Origin: Sulfobacillus thermosulfidooxidans DSM 9293
GTDB lineage: Bacteria; Bacillota; Sulfobacillia; Sulfobacillales; Sulfobacillaceae
DNA length: 64,000 nt
NCBI RefSeq assembly: GCF_900176145.1
Contig: NZ_FWWY01000001.1
Coordinates: forward strand, 1,101,819-1,165,818
Reading direction: 5' to 3'
Under the pieces are notes generated by a model. It saw only the letters and a program-made list of their open reading frames with translations, was not told where the DNA came from and did no database searches. The position numbers and the translations under genes were made by a program. Below, piece by piece: positions 8,246 to 17,856 of the stretch (within the stretch, counting starts at the first letter, position 1; the number at the start of each line of letters is the position of its first letter).

Positions 8246-10125
8246 ACTAACACCTCAGCTAATACCTCTTCGACCGTACTGACAAAAAGAATTTTCATAT
8301 CCCCAATGCCGGGAGGAACATCGCCGGCATTGTCTTTGGGAACCAACACTGTCGACAACCCTTGTTGACGGGCCCCAAAAATCTTTTCGGGGATTCCCCC
8401 TACGGGTTTTATCCGTCCGGATAACGACAATTCGCCAGTAATCGCCACCGTGGGCCGGATAGGAATTTGGGTTAGGGCACTGTAAATGGCCGTAAAAATG
8501 GCCACTCCGGCCGAAGGACCATCAATATTGCCCCCACCCACGACATTAACATGAACATCATATTGGGTGAGGTCCCGCCCCGTCAATTGCCTGAGAACAG
8601 TCGCCGCGTTAAAGACGGAGTCTTTGGCCATCGATCCCGCCGTGTCATTGAATCGCCAGCGCCCTTCGCCGTCTTTTTCACGAGGAAAGACCGTGGCTTC
8701 GATTTCTAAAACTAATCCTTGAAATCCGGCGACTGCTAGCCCTAAAGATCGTCCCACAATCGGTTCTAGGGAAATGGCCGGACGCACGGGAACGAGTCTA
8801 GAGCGACTAATGACATCTTTCATGACGTCGACATCGATGATTTGAGGCCGTTCATTGCGGCGCAGATACGCTACCGAAAAGGCATCCGCCAAAAGCCCTA
8901 CGGCTTTGCGCCCTTCCAGAGTATATTGACCAATTAAATTGGCCGCTTCAGGCGTGATCGTCACCTGTAACTTCTCGGCTGCTTGCATGACAATCCGTTT
9001 AATGTCATCAGGCGTCAACGGATCAAAATAAATTTCGGCACAACGCGAACGCAAGGCCGGAGAGATTTCCTCGGGACTCCGTGTGGTCGCCCCAATGAGA
9101 ATAAAGTCAGCAGGTGCGCCTTCCGAAAAGAGTTTGTGCACATATTTCGGAACATTGGGATCCGTCGGATCGTAGTACGGGGAATCAAAATAAACCCGTT
9201 TATCCTCCAATACTTTTAGGAGTTTATTTTGCAAAATCGGATCCATTTCCCCTATTTCGTCGATGAAGAGCACGCCTCCATGACTATCGGTGACCAACCC
9301 CGTCTTCGGTTCAGGTATGCCGCTTTCCGCAAGGTCCCGGCGTGCGCCCTGGTATATCGGATCATGAACCGAGCCTAGCAAGGGATTCGTAATCTCACGA
9401 GGATCCCACCGGAGAGTGGTGCCATCCGCTTCCACAAACGGCGCCTCCTCGCTAAAAGGACTCTGCGGAACCGTTCGAGCCACTTGTAACACCAAGCGGG
9501 CCACCGTTGTCTTTCCGACACCAGGCGGGCCGTACAACAACACATGCTGCGGATAGGGGGAAGCCAATTTGGCTAAAAGACTATCAATAGCGTCTTCTTG
9601 GCCGATGACTTCTTCGAGTCGTTCGGGTCGCATCACCTCTAAGGCCGATTGCGTCAACCCGCTCTGGTCAAGTTTCACTAACTGGGCAAATTTCTTTAAG
9701 GTTTCGGGTGTTTCAGGACCGCCATCTTCTTTCAGAATTTGATTGCGAATGTCCCGTACGTAATCCTCATGCCGTTCTTGCATTTTTTCGGCAATCCGTT
9801 TTTCGAGGTCGTCTTCCAGGGTTCGGCGGGCTAAAATATCGGCGAGCTCATCTTCCAACTCGTCCAGTAAAGGTCCGATTTCTTTTTTGGTTGGCACTTC
9901 GTTAAACGATGGATCTTCCCGGACTAATTTTGCCAAAGCCAGGGTCCTTAACCCTAGATCGTCAGAGCGCAGGTATTTAAGAGCCTGCAATTTCCCGGCC
10001 CGCAATATTAACCGTTCCGGTCCATAAATTTGCATCAAAATTTCATGCAAGGCCGCGACCCGGCGTTCTAGAGTATTTGCCTGTTTTCGTGCTTTGGGTT
10101 CTGGTTTCTTTGCGTTATCTGCCAT
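8242..10125 (-). CDS. lonC: Lon-family ATP-dependent protease, LonC type
   Basis: 627 residues from the ATG at 10125, which follows AAGGAGG by 6 bases; a longer frame begins upstream without such a site. There is no LonA-type substrate domain. Instead a charged helical N-terminus leads to an AAA+ module with Walker A GPPGVGKT (about 199-206) and Walker B VLFIDEIGEM, then the Lon protease domain. The catalytic Ser lies in DGPSAGV (about 538) and Lys in GGIPEK (about 581), 43 residues apart as in E. coli Lon. LonC proteins occur in spore formers, typically beside rplI and dnaB, exactly as here. Substrates are unknown. Confidence 0.88.
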   Translation of the reverse strand: MADNAKKPEPKARKQANTLERRVAALHEILMQIYGPERLILRAGKLQALKYLRSDDLGLRTLALAKLVREDPSFNEVPTKKEIGPLLDELEDELADILARRTLEDDLEKRIAEKMQERHEDYVRDIRNQILKEDGGPETPETLKKFAQLVKLDQSGLTQSALEVMRPERLEEVIGQEDAIDSLLAKLASPYPQHVLLYGPPGVGKTTVARLVLQVARTVPQSPFSEEAPFVEADGTTLRWDPREITNPLLGSVHDPIYQGARRDLAESGIPEPKTGLVTDSHGGVLFIDEIGEMDPILQNKLLKVLEDKRVYFDSPYYDPTDPNVPKYVHKLFSEGAPADFILIGATTRSPEEISPALRSRCAEIYFDPLTPDDIKRIVMQAAEKLQVTITPEAANLIGQYTLEGRKAVGLLADAFSVAYLRRNERPQIIDVDVMKDVISRSRLVPVRPAISLEPIVGRSLGLAVAGFQGLVLEIEATVFPREKDGEGRWRFNDTAGSMAKDSVFNAATVLRQLTGRDLTQYDVHVNVVGGGNIDGPSAGVAIFTAIYSALTQIPIRPTVAITGELSLSGRIKPVGGIPEKIFGARQQGLSTVLVPKDNAGDVPPGIGDMKILFVSTVEEVLAEVLV

Positions 10126-10152
10126 ACTCACCCTCCTTACCCTGCTCGACAC

Positions 10153-10593
10153 TTATTCCGGGAGTACCTGCAAAGTAAACTCTGCGCTAATATCCTGGTA
10201 AAAGTGACAATGTACGGTATACGTGCCCACATGACGAATGGGCTCGATTTCTAGCTTCTTTTTGTCAATGTGATATCCCCGGCTATTGAGTAAGTCCGCC
10301 ACATCTTGCGTGGTAATGGCGCCAAACAACCGTCCTTGATCCCCGCTTTTCGCGCGCAGAATGAAACTTTGCCCTTTGAGCTCTTTCGCAAGCCGACGAT
10401 ATTGATCCAGCTCTTTTTGATGCTGGGCTTGTTGCCGGGCTTGTTCGCGCTTTATCTGCTCTTCCCGGGACTTTGTTGCTTCAGCAGCCAACCCTTTGGG
10501 TATCAAGAAGTTCCTGGCATACCCATCTTTGACTTCAATAACGTCCCCCTTGTTACCACTGCCTCGCACATCTTGCAACAGAATCACTCGCAT
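10153..10593 (-). CDS. rplI: 50S ribosomal protein L9
   Basis: 146 residues. The N-terminal RNA-binding domain carries the L9 signature [19 protein letters not shown] (19-37), followed by the long connecting helix (about 42-75) and the C-terminal domain. ATG at 10593 follows AAGGAGG and shares one base with the yybS stop (TAATG). In many Firmicutes the phosphodiesterase gene gdpP lies between yybS and rplI; here it does not. Confidence 0.97.
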   Translation of the reverse strand: MRVILLQDVRGSGNKGDVIEVKDGYARNFLIPKGLAAEATKSREEQIKREQARQQAQHQKELDQYRRLAKELKGQSFILRAKSGDQGRLFGAITTQDVADLLNSRGYHIDKKKLEIEPIRHVGTYTVHCHFYQDISAEFTLQVLPE

Positions 10594-11570
10594 TACATGG
10601 GCCTCCTTAACGTCAACAGATAATCACGTAAATTCCAAATGCTTTCATATAGGCCTAAGAGACTCAACAGTGCCATGCCAACCCAAGACCCTAAAGACCA
10701 CAGTCCTAATAGGCCAACTCGGTAAAATTTAGGTAATCCGGATAACTCACCAATTCGCCATAGCACATTAACCCCCAAAACGAGATAAGACGCCATGGCA
10801 ACGATAAAAATTTCCACGATAGCGACAGGAACATGGTGGGCCACCACTTGACTGATAACGAGTGCCGCCAAATCCGCGGCGGTAATCCATAAGACCCACT
10901 TCGGCATGCACCAGCGTCCAAAAAAAGGCACTTGGGCAATCGGCAATTCCGCTAACTCTGCAAAAAACGCTAGTACCAAAAAGATTCCGGTACCCCAAAA
11001 AACTTGATCAGCGATAAATCCCAAAAACCAGTACTGAGGAATCCAGCCAAGCCACGCATTCAATCCGAGCCAGGGTGCCAATAACCTCATAGGTCTTATG
11101 CTCCAGATCATTAAGGTATGAAGTGGTTGAGGATAGTACGTTTGAGCAATGAGATATTGACTTAGCCCCATCGCGAGCACGGTGCCTACCCACCGCCACG
11201 CCGCTTTCTTGTGCGTGCGGTACGCCCAGCCCGTAGCCACCGTCACGGGTACCGCGGCTAAAACAAAGAAGACATCCCACGTTGACCCGCCGGGAAATAA
11301 GGGAATGGCTGCAATTTCAAGCAAGATCATCAGAAAGGTAAACCGCCATGCCCGGCGCATCACGGTCAGACTTAATCCCAGCGGCATGATGGCGCGGACT
11401 AACGGCTGCCATTCGGGGGCAATGACTAGCCATCCACTGAGCATGACGGCCAGAGAGGATAAAAAGGCGATTTCACTGATGAGTTCGAGCCGCCTTAAAT
11501 AGGCCGTCATCCGGCGTTGACCTTCTACGGTTTGTAAAGCCGTCTCAATCGGTTCCGGACTCCAGATCAT
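10593..11570 (-). CDS. YybS-family (DUF2232) integral membrane protein
   Basis: 325 residues from the ATG at 11570, which lies 8 bases after AGGAG; a GTG nine bases upstream overlaps the ribosome-binding site and is rejected. About eight hydrophobic segments are visible from residue 30 to 315, with few charged loops. Position immediately before rplI and after rpsR matches the YybS/DUF2232 genes of Bacilli and Clostridia. Molecular function is not known; the family is polytopic and often found beside gdpP. Confidence 0.7.
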   Translation of the reverse strand: MIWSPEPIETALQTVEGQRRMTAYLRRLELISEIAFLSSLAVMLSGWLVIAPEWQPLVRAIMPLGLSLTVMRRAWRFTFLMILLEIAAIPLFPGGSTWDVFFVLAAVPVTVATGWAYRTHKKAAWRWVGTVLAMGLSQYLIAQTYYPQPLHTLMIWSIRPMRLLAPWLGLNAWLGWIPQYWFLGFIADQVFWGTGIFLVLAFFAELAELPIAQVPFFGRWCMPKWVLWITAADLAALVISQVVAHHVPVAIVEIFIVAMASYLVLGVNVLWRIGELSGLPKFYRVGLLGLWSLGSWVGMALLSLLGLYESIWNLRDYLLTLRRPM

Positions 11571-11770
11571 GCCTGACACTCCTGCCTTTACGGTAGTAAC
11601 TGCTCATCACGTAATGAGTCCCTAAGACGATATGAAAGCAATGGTAACAATCATCGTAACAGGAATCGTCTCGCAAATTGTGCATTCCATGGCAACATGA
11701 TCTTCATAACCCTTGTTATACCCTACAATACCCTGGCAAGCAATCTTGTACCGATATAACAAGGGTCGAT

Positions 11771-11801
11771 GAAGAATAAAAGAGCACGCGCGGCGTGCTC
11801 T
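11771..11801 (-). terminator. Terminator after rpsR
   Basis: On the minus strand AGAGCACGC pairs with GCGTGCTCT around a 3-base loop and is followed by TTTATTCTTC. It ends the rpsF-ssb-rpsR unit. The stretch 11571-11770 between it and yybS shows no gene and must hold the promoter of the yybS-rplI-lonC-dnaB run. Confidence 0.85.
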
Positions 11802-11810
11802 TTTGTCTGT

Positions 11811-12041
11811 TTATTCGATGGTGAAGGGCAAGAGCGCCATATTCCGAGCACGCTTAATGGCTACCGTCATTTGCCGTTGGTGCTTGGCACAGTTTCCAGA
11901 AATACGCCGGGGAAGAATCTTGCCACGTTCGGTGATATACCGTCTTAGTCGAGATGCTTCCTTAAAATCGACGTACTCCACTTTATCCACACAAAATCCA
12001 CAGACCTTTTTCTTAGGTCGCCGACCTCGCTCTTTACGCAT
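11811..12041 (-). CDS. rpsR: 30S ribosomal protein S18
   Basis: 76 residues from the ATG at 12041, preceded by AAAGGAGG at 8 bases; the longer upstream frame has no such site. The S18 core [22 protein letters not shown]-type block and RNA-binding basic tail are present. There are three cysteines (VCGFC and GNCAKH) that could form part of a zinc site, a variant known in some S18 proteins. It is third in the conserved rpsF-ssb-rpsR order; S6 and S18 bind each other in the ribosome. Confidence 0.95.
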   Translation of the reverse strand: MRKERGRRPKKKVCGFCVDKVEYVDFKEASRLRRYITERGKILPRRISGNCAKHQRQMTVAIKRARNMALLPFTIE

Positions 12042-12122
12042 AGGCAAAACCTCCTTTCGTTCGTTCTTGCTTTTCTTGCGTTCTTCCACAGCCCATTCGT
12101 ATGGCTCCGTTAGCTGTTTTGT

Positions 12123-12527
12123 CTAGAACGGGAGATCATCTGGAAATGCTACGTCGTCCGTCATTGCCACGTCTGGCATGGGATTAGAGGGAGAACCTTG
12201 ACCATCTTTGGGCCGATCCAAAAACCGCACGCTATCCGCAATCACTTCGGCCACCCGCCGCTTACTTCCGTCTTGCGCTTCGTAGCTTCGAATTTGTAGG
12301 CGGCCTTCCAAGGCAATAAGTCGGCCTTTGGTTAAATGGTTACCCACGGTTTCCCCTAATTTTCGCCACGCGACACAATCAATAAAATCGGCTTCCCGTT
12401 GTCCTTGTTGATTGGCGAACGGGCGATCGACTGCAAGAGTGAACGAGGCCACAGGGACTCCCTGAGGCGTGTAGCGCAATTCGGGATCGCGGGTTAAGCG
12501 ACCGATGAGAATAATGCGGTTTAGCAT
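12123..12527 (-). CDS. ssb: Single-stranded DNA-binding protein
   Basis: 134 residues. The OB-fold occupies about 1-105 (MLNRIILIGRLTRDPELRYT at the start, then DFIDCVAWRKLGE). A short acidic linker leads to the C-terminal tip DDLPF, which recruits partner proteins of replication and repair. It sits between rpsF and rpsR, as in Bacillus ssbA, so it is co-transcribed with the ribosomal genes. Confidence 0.96.
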   Translation of the reverse strand: MLNRIILIGRLTRDPELRYTPQGVPVASFTLAVDRPFANQQGQREADFIDCVAWRKLGETVGNHLTKGRLIALEGRLQIRSYEAQDGSKRRVAEVIADSVRFLDRPKDGQGSPSNPMPDVAMTDDVAFPDDLPF

Positions 12528-12542
12528 TCGGCTCCTCCCCTT

Positions 12543-12836
12543 CTAATCGTCAAGGCGTACAATGATGGATCGCACCACATCATCATGGATTTTCAGCACA
12601 CGGGTAATTTCGTTCGCAATATCTTCGGAACCGTCATAATCGAAGTCGACGACCATGTAGAAACCTTCGGTCAGTCCGTTAATCTCGTAGGCTAGCTTGC
12701 GGCGACCCCATTTGTCTACTTTTGTGATTGTCCCCTGTTGTTGGGTAATCACATCGTTGAACCGATCAATATCGGCTTGGGTTTGCTCTTCGCCTAAATC
12801 CGGTTTCAAAATGTACATGAGCTCATAATGAGCCAA
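12543..12836 (-). CDS. rpsF: 30S ribosomal protein S6
   Basis: 97 residues from a TTG at 12836 that follows GGAGGAGG by about 6 bases. The open frame continues to a GTG at 12860, but that would place the ribosome-binding site inside the gene. The S6 signature is visible (YELMYILKPDL, RRKLAYEINGLTEGFYMV, RVLKIHDDVVRSIIVRLD). It is first in the rpsF-ssb-rpsR unit. Confidence 0.94.
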   Translation of the reverse strand: MAHYELMYILKPDLGEEQTQADIDRFNDVITQQQGTITKVDKWGRRKLAYEINGLTEGFYMVVDFDYDGSEDIANEITRVLKIHDDVVRSIIVRLDD

Positions 12837-12900
12837 ACTTTTCACCTCCTCCACGGTCACCCGCCCTCGCGGGGGCTCCGTATTCCACCGGAGCAGGGTG
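12837..12900 (-). promoter_or_regulatory. Possible structured leader of rpsF
   Basis: Reading towards rpsF there are two adjacent GC-rich hairpins: GCTCCG/CGGAGC with an 8-base loop, then CCCGC/GCGGG with a 4-base loop, ending just before the ribosome-binding site. S6:S18 autoregulatory leaders are known in this position in many bacteria, but I could not confirm the conserved CCG-containing binding motif. Nothing else is seen in the gap up to 13119. Confidence 0.35.
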
Positions 12901-13119
12901 GTGTGAGCATTCGCTCAAACAGACATAGTGTAACAGCTATTCATCATATTGGCAATGAACAAGCCCTATCTACTGCCAAGAAACAATTTTATGCCATGCC
13001 ACGTAGCGAGCGCGGGTCAAAAAGAAAAAGCCTGCCGTTTGTCTCTGAAGTCCCGTTATCGAGAGAGAAAATCCAGCAAGGCCATTCTTTTCAACGGATG
13101 TGAGATCGCGATACATCCT

Positions 13120-14172
13120 TTAGGCATTCATGGCTTGAGGAGTAATGCCCATGGCCAGGTAAATCAGCCTTCTCATTAACTGCGGAAATTCCAAGCCATA
13201 AGCTTTAGCCGCTTTGGGTAACAAGGAATTGGGCGTCATCCCAGGAATGGTGTTGACTTCCAAGAGGATGGGTCCTTCCGTGGTTAAAATAAAATCGCTA
13301 CGAGAAAAGCCGCGGCATCCGAGAATTTGATGAGCCCGGACGGCGAGGTCTTGAATCCGGCGGGCACTTTTGTGATCGATTTGGGCCGGACAGATTTCAT
13401 CCGAGCCGCCATCGGCATACTTGGACGTAAAATCGAAGAAGTTGCCAGCATGGGGAACAATTTCAATCAGAGGTAACGCCGTTACAGAACCGTCATAATC
13501 CTCCAGGACGGCACACGTCAATTCCCGGCCAACTAATTTTTTCTCCACTAAGAGGGGTACCCCAACGTCCGCATGCTCTTCCAAGGCTTGACGTAAGGCA
13601 TCGCGGTTATCGGTCATATGGATGCCCACGCTTGATCCCCCTTCGTTGGGTTTCACCACCAAGGGATAACCTAGACGCGTTTCAATTTGCGGAATCAGCC
13701 GCTCAATCGATTCGGCCTTAGTGGGGGGAATATAAAATTCAGGAGCCGTAGGTAAGCGGTGGAATTGGAACAACTCTTTGGCCCGGTGCTTGTTCATCGC
13801 CAAGGCCGAAGCTAAAGGACCACTTCCGGTATACGGAATATGTAAGGTGTCGAGCACCGCTTGAATTGTCCCGTCTTCGCCAAAGGCACCATGCAGCGCG
13901 ATAAACACCACATCGGCATCTTCTAGCAATTGAATCCCTCGTAAGGTGGCTTGGCGCGGTGGAGCTGAGTGGACTAATGCTGATGGATGCATCGCGTCTT
14001 CAGGAATGGTTCGAGTTTTTTCCCAGTCGCCATTTTCATGAATCACAATGGCATCCACACAAAAATCATCTAAACTAGCTAAAGCATTAAACACCATGCG
14101 CCCGCTCGACATCGATACGCTGTACTCAGCCGAGGGTCCACCCATTAAGACCATCACGTGCGGTTTTGTCAT
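13120..14172 (-). CDS. ddl: D-alanine--D-alanine ligase
   Basis: 350 residues from the ATG at 14172, which follows AAGGAGG; a longer upstream frame lacks this. The enzyme makes the D-Ala-D-Ala dipeptide for peptidoglycan. ATP-grasp landmarks include MGGPSAEYSVS (near 9-19), HGAFGEDGTIQ (about 90-100), VVKPNEGGSSVGI (about 160-172) and the metal-binding LLEVNTIPGMTPNSL near residue 300. The omega-loop region FFDFTSKYADGG carries the Tyr-type signature of D-Ala ligases rather than the D-lactate-type. Its location next to rpsF is not the usual one. Confidence 0.94.
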   Translation of the reverse strand: MTKPHVMVLMGGPSAEYSVSMSSGRMVFNALASLDDFCVDAIVIHENGDWEKTRTIPEDAMHPSALVHSAPPRQATLRGIQLLEDADVVFIALHGAFGEDGTIQAVLDTLHIPYTGSGPLASALAMNKHRAKELFQFHRLPTAPEFYIPPTKAESIERLIPQIETRLGYPLVVKPNEGGSSVGIHMTDNRDALRQALEEHADVGVPLLVEKKLVGRELTCAVLEDYDGSVTALPLIEIVPHAGNFFDFTSKYADGGSDEICPAQIDHKSARRIQDLAVRAHQILGCRGFSRSDFILTTEGPILLEVNTIPGMTPNSLLPKAAKAYGLEFPQLMRRLIYLAMGITPQAMNA

Positions 14173-14255
14173 TAAAATGCCTCCTTGATTCAGTTCCGTC
14201 AATAACTGTGTGTTGGGCACATTGTCTTATTATATTTATGCGCAAACCCCATGCT

Positions 14256-14471
14256 TCAGTGATTCGGATCTGCGACATTCTCCGCGACACTTACGATGCG
14301 CTTTACCGCACGTTCAAACGTCTTACGGGGAATCATAATCCGGTGCCCGCATTTTTGGCATTTCAAGCCAAAATCAATCCCGGTGCGGGTGATTATCCAC
14401 AATTTATTCCCACATGGATGAGGTTTTTTCAACTCAACGACATCATTAAGATGATACTGTATTGGTCCCAT
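14256..14471 (-). CDS. DUF951 (YyzM-like) small zinc-ribbon protein
   Basis: 71 residues if started at the ATG at 14471, which has AAAGGA about 11 bases upstream. The open frame extends further but the extra part overlaps mscS. The core YHLNDVVELKKPHPCGNKLW, then KCQKCGHRIMIPR, is diagnostic of DUF951. The cysteines (one in PHPCG, two in CQKC) probably bind zinc. It overlaps the end of mscS by 26 bases. In Bacillus the homologue yyzM is also near yyaC/spo0J and a MscS-like gene. Function unknown. Confidence 0.85.
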   Translation of the reverse strand: MGPIQYHLNDVVELKKPHPCGNKLWIITRTGIDFGLKCQKCGHRIMIPRKTFERAVKRIVSVAENVADPNH

Positions 14472-15249
14472 TGCTCGCCAATCCTTTCCCTGTTCCTGCA
14501 AATCGTATCGAATGACGGTAAAAGGATTCCACGACACATTGTCGAATCCAATGATCGACGTGGCTTTGTGTACTCAAGGTGGCCGGTGCCGTAATGCTCC
14601 ATGATATGGTACCACTGGTGAAAGCGGTAATGCCGGCTAAAGAAGCACCAGGTACTTGGGATTGCGCCGTATCCACCGCTTCCTCTAGAGCTCGTTGAAC
14701 TGTTTTGGGATCTTCGCCCGCATCAACCGGTATGGGAACGGTCACTGACAAGGTTCCCCGGCTATGATTTTTCACTTCCAAGATGAGGCGGTTAGGGATG
14801 ATGACGGTTTCCCCAGTCGAACCCGTTAACCGTGTAATACGAATACCGACCTCTTGCACTAAGCCGGATAGATTAAGAGCAGGAAAGGTCACGTAATCGC
14901 CTACCCCAAATTGGTCTTCGTAGAGTAAAAACATGCCGGTGACGACATCCTGGACAAATCCTTGCGCGCCAAAACTGATGGCTAAGCCGAAAATCCCAGC
15001 ACCCGCAATTAACGAGGTCGTCTGGACGTGAAACCGGGCTAAGACCATCACGACCACAACAAAATCGGTCACATAACGAACCACTGAGGTTAATAAACGG
15101 TAAAGGGTAATGCGGCGTTGGCTGTGTGCACTTTTGCCGTGCTCCAAACGTTTGAAAAGCCTACCGACCACCCGAATAAAAATACTGGCGACAATAATAA
15201 TGACAGCGGCTTCAATCGAATCCGAAAGAAAATGATGGGGTAAATGCAT
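14446..15249 (-). CDS. MscS-family small-conductance mechanosensitive channel
   Basis: 267 residues with three N-terminal membrane segments (about 10-30, 50-75, 78-100). The pore helix and following beta domain contain GAGIFGLAISFGAQGFVQDVVTG-type sequence (82-104) and VGDYVTFP. Family members open on membrane tension to release solutes during osmotic downshock. It is adjacent to CvpA and DUF951 genes and shares its start base with the cvpA stop, suggesting co-transcription. Confidence 0.9.
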   Translation of the reverse strand: MHLPHHFLSDSIEAAVIIIVASIFIRVVGRLFKRLEHGKSAHSQRRITLYRLLTSVVRYVTDFVVVVMVLARFHVQTTSLIAGAGIFGLAISFGAQGFVQDVVTGMFLLYEDQFGVGDYVTFPALNLSGLVQEVGIRITRLTGSTGETVIIPNRLILEVKNHSRGTLSVTVPIPVDAGEDPKTVQRALEEAVDTAQSQVPGASLAGITAFTSGTISWSITAPATLSTQSHVDHWIRQCVVESFYRHSIRFAGTGKGLASNGTNTVSS

Positions 15250-15815
15250 TAGAGAAATGTCCCTCCTGGTAATTTGGCGATGTGGCCAAATAACCCTGCG
15301 AGGGTCATGACCAATCGATCATGGCGTAACGCCACCGTTAGTGGACTATGATTTAAAAGTGGTAAAGCAAAAATTAAAGTCACTAATAAGCCGATCAAGA
15401 TGCCGTGCTCGGCTAATCCAGCAATGGCGCCCCCTAATTTGTTAAGAAAACCGGTAATGCGCAAGGTCTTAACAACCCGCGTCAAAAATTCCCCTATTAA
15501 ACGGCCGATAAATTCTACGGCGCCAACAATGACCAGAAACACGAGGAGGGCGACCAGCATGTGAATGAGATTGTCAGCTTGAATGGTATAGCCAGGCACC
15601 GTGGATGCGGGTCCCGGTAATAAATGCCTGGTCCACCGGGCAATCGGTAAGGTGGTCATCAAGGATTGGGTCAGCGCAGCTTGGTATTGAGTGGCAATGA
15701 TAATCCCCACAATATATCCCGCCAAACTAAAGAGGACCGTCACGAGTCCCCGTCTTAGACCACTGACGGCACCAATTGCGATATACAAGAGGATTGCTAG
15801 GTCTATCCAATGCAC
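15249..15815 (-). CDS. CvpA-family membrane protein
   Basis: 188 residues from the GTG at 15815, which follows GGGGGGA by about 10 bases. The upstream open frame is an artefact overlapping the next gene. Four hydrophobic segments are seen, the first WIDLAILLYIAIGAVSGLRRG matching the CvpA/YshB N-terminus. CvpA proteins are linked to colicin V export and membrane-stress tolerance, with no defined activity. The stop shares a base with the mscS start. Confidence 0.75.
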   Translation of the reverse strand: MHWIDLAILLYIAIGAVSGLRRGLVTVLFSLAGYIVGIIIATQYQAALTQSLMTTLPIARWTRHLLPGPASTVPGYTIQADNLIHMLVALLVFLVIVGAVEFIGRLIGEFLTRVVKTLRITGFLNKLGGAIAGLAEHGILIGLLVTLIFALPLLNHSPLTVALRHDRLVMTLAGLFGHIAKLPGGTFL

Positions 15816-15841
15816 TCCCAAGTTCCCCCTATCTTCGGCAT

Positions 15842-16204
15842 TTATAACCGGCGGTGAGGATGCGGCCACAACCATAATATATAAGCTGTCAAAAGAGCTA
15901 ACAATCCGGGATCCACGGGCGCGCCGCCTTGAGCAAGCGATAATTTTGCGGCGATAAAGGCGCCGATCCCCGAGGCCGTGGCTATCAGAACGTCTTCGAT
16001 AATCATCTTGCTCGACCGGGGTTTCCACAACACGATCCCCACCTGAACGGCCAGAACCGCCAAAATAAATTCGGCTATAAAGCGCGCTACCATAACGCCA
16101 GAAGTGACGTGAGACGTCCACACCTCTAGGACGACAATGGGCAGTAAGATGGATATGGCGACACCCAAAATACTGATTAGGCGTTTGGATCTTTTATGTC
16201 TCAC
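15842..16204 (-). CDS. Small three-segment membrane protein, unknown family
   Basis: 120 residues starting at a GTG that overlaps the stop of the TPR gene by 4 bases (GTGA), with GGGGGAAA upstream. After a basic N-terminus (RHKRSKR), hydrophobic segments lie at about 10-28, 38-58 and 65-85, with a final one near 95-112. The tight coupling to the TPR gene and to CvpA suggests one membrane-associated unit. No family recognised. Confidence 0.6.
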   Translation of the reverse strand: MRHKRSKRLISILGVAISILLPIVVLEVWTSHVTSGVMVARFIAEFILAVLAVQVGIVLWKPRSSKMIIEDVLIATASGIGAFIAAKLSLAQGGAPVDPGLLALLTAYILWLWPHPHRRL

Positions 16205-16797
16205 AGTTTCCCCCGTCCTAACAACCAAATGGCGAGGATGATGCCGAGAATAACCCAGATCCATTGACGCACGAACACGCCCAATGGAAACCATTCCTTT
16301 TTCCCTAGTTTTCCCATTGGCATCAACGGTCGATCTTTCGCCAATTGCCGTGTTTCTAATCTTTGTGAGCGCTTCAAGTGAGCGACAGACTGTCCGATAC
16401 GCCCCATCCGGCGATAAGCGATTGCCAGGTTTCGGTGCGCTGGAGGATATTCCGGGTCACTTTGTAATGCCAAGGTATAATGTTTGATAGCTTCGTCAAT
16501 CTGCCCCCGTTCCAAATAAATATTGCCCAAATTGGTTAGCGACGGCACATGCAGTTTTTCCTTGGATAAGGCATAAAGAAAATACTTTTCCGCATGATCG
16601 AGCTGTCCGGTTTCCGCATAAATGACCCCGAGCTTGTTGTATCCTTCAGGACGCTCCGGATAGACATCCATAATCCGATTAAAAATTTTCATCGCTTCAT
16701 CGCGGTCGCCCGATTCCCAAGCCTTGGTCCCTTGTGCTAACCATAATTGACCCTCTTCATCCCATGCTTTCGGGCCCGTATCATTTGAGTTATTCAA
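16201..16797 (-). CDS. Tetratricopeptide-repeat protein with C-terminal membrane anchor
   Basis: 198 residues. About four TPR units run from residue 15 to 150 (for example EGYNKLGVIYAETGQLDHAE and PSLTNLGNIYLERGQIDEAI). A basic linker is followed by one membrane helix WIWVILGIILAIWLLGRG at the C-end. The protein should face the cytoplasm and act as a membrane-tethered adaptor; its partner is not known. The TTG start overlaps the ykvI stop by 4 bases (TTGA), so translation is probably coupled. Confidence 0.8.
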   Translation of the reverse strand: MNNSNDTGPKAWDEEGQLWLAQGTKAWESGDRDEAMKIFNRIMDVYPERPEGYNKLGVIYAETGQLDHAEKYFLYALSKEKLHVPSLTNLGNIYLERGQIDEAIKHYTLALQSDPEYPPAHRNLAIAYRRMGRIGQSVAHLKRSQRLETRQLAKDRPLMPMGKLGKKEWFPLGVFVRQWIWVILGIILAIWLLGRGKL

Positions 16798-17783
16798 TGC
16801 CTATTATCCGCCCCTCTTGAAGACACAAACAATGGTAACCACAACATTATCGCTAATGATCCCATGACCGGATAGAGGTTTTTCACAAGTGCTTGAAAAC
16901 TCCATTGAGTTAACGCTAATACAATCCACAATAAAATGAGATTCCGTTTTCCGTAACGTTCGCGAAACACAAAGACGATCCCAATACCCGTTGTTAAAAG
17001 TGCCAACCACAAGCTTGCGCCATAGAGAATCCCGAGATGCGTGTTGATGCGGTAGGCAACCCATAACATCGGTAAATCATTAACGTGTGACAGTCCTACT
17101 AGGACATGGTGTTCTAAAGTGAGTAATAATCCGAGAATGATACCTCCCAAAGTGGCAGCATACCATGCTTCCCGACTTGAGTGCATCTTGGATCCCAAAC
17201 CTAGCAATACCATCACCGCTGTGAATAAATTATACGACACATAAAGGACCGCTGACAAAAGCCAAGCACCGGGTTGTCTGATAGTCAGCGCAAGGGGGGA
17301 TGATGAGGGAGATAACAGACTCGTGAGCAGGGTAATAAGGATAAGATAGGGCACGATCACGCTATTGGCTTTGGTAATACCTTCTACACCCCAATATCCC
17401 ACATAGAGGATAAGACCAAGGGTAAAGATTTTGCCTATCCAGGGATTCACATGAAAACTTGCCAGCGTGCTGCCACCCCCGGCAACCACGACGGTCAAGC
17501 CCAAGAGCAAAAACACATCGGTCATTCCTTCGCCCATACGAGCCATAGCCGGAGAATAGACATTAGTGAGAAGATGTCCGAAATCCGTGATGCCATGCCG
17601 GCCTTTTTCTAGCGCAATAGCCCCCACGATGCTAAAAACTGCTGAGGAGATGATGATCCCCATCATGCCATGAGGACCAAAACGACTAAAAAACTGCCAG
17701 ATTTCTTGTCCACTTGCAAACCCTGCTCCCACAACGGTACCGACGTATGCTAATGCCACACTTAGAACCACAGTAAGTCGCAT
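16794..17783 (-). CDS. YkvI-type membrane transporter-like protein
   Basis: 329 residues and about ten membrane segments. The N-terminal signature AYVGTVVGAGFASGQEIWQF is typical of YkvI-type proteins, which are related to amino-acid/spore-germination transporters of the APC superfamily. Substrate unknown. ATG at 17783 follows AAGGAGG. It is the first gene of a coupled minus-strand run (ykvI, TPR, small membrane protein, cvpA, mscS, DUF951) and is divergent from yyaC. Confidence 0.82.
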   Translation of the reverse strand: MRLTVVLSVALAYVGTVVGAGFASGQEIWQFFSRFGPHGMMGIIISSAVFSIVGAIALEKGRHGITDFGHLLTNVYSPAMARMGEGMTDVFLLLGLTVVVAGGGSTLASFHVNPWIGKIFTLGLILYVGYWGVEGITKANSVIVPYLILITLLTSLLSPSSSPLALTIRQPGAWLLSAVLYVSYNLFTAVMVLLGLGSKMHSSREAWYAATLGGIILGLLLTLEHHVLVGLSHVNDLPMLWVAYRINTHLGILYGASLWLALLTTGIGIVFVFRERYGKRNLILLWIVLALTQWSFQALVKNLYPVMGSLAIMLWLPLFVSSRGADNRH

Positions 17784-17856
17784 AGATTTCCTCCTTTTTA
17801 GTACATCTATGACGTGAGTTGGATAAAATAGTCATAGAGAGTTGGGGGGAATCTGT

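Noticed and set aside
12837-12860. GTG at 12860 as the rpsF start
   Set aside because: It would bury the strong GGAGGAGG site inside the gene; the TTG at 12836 yields the normal S6 length and N-terminus.
15816-16121. N-terminal extension of the CvpA-like protein (290-residue frame)
   Set aside because: The extension is Arg/Ser-rich, overlaps the upstream membrane-protein gene, and the GTG at 15815 has a proper ribosome-binding site.
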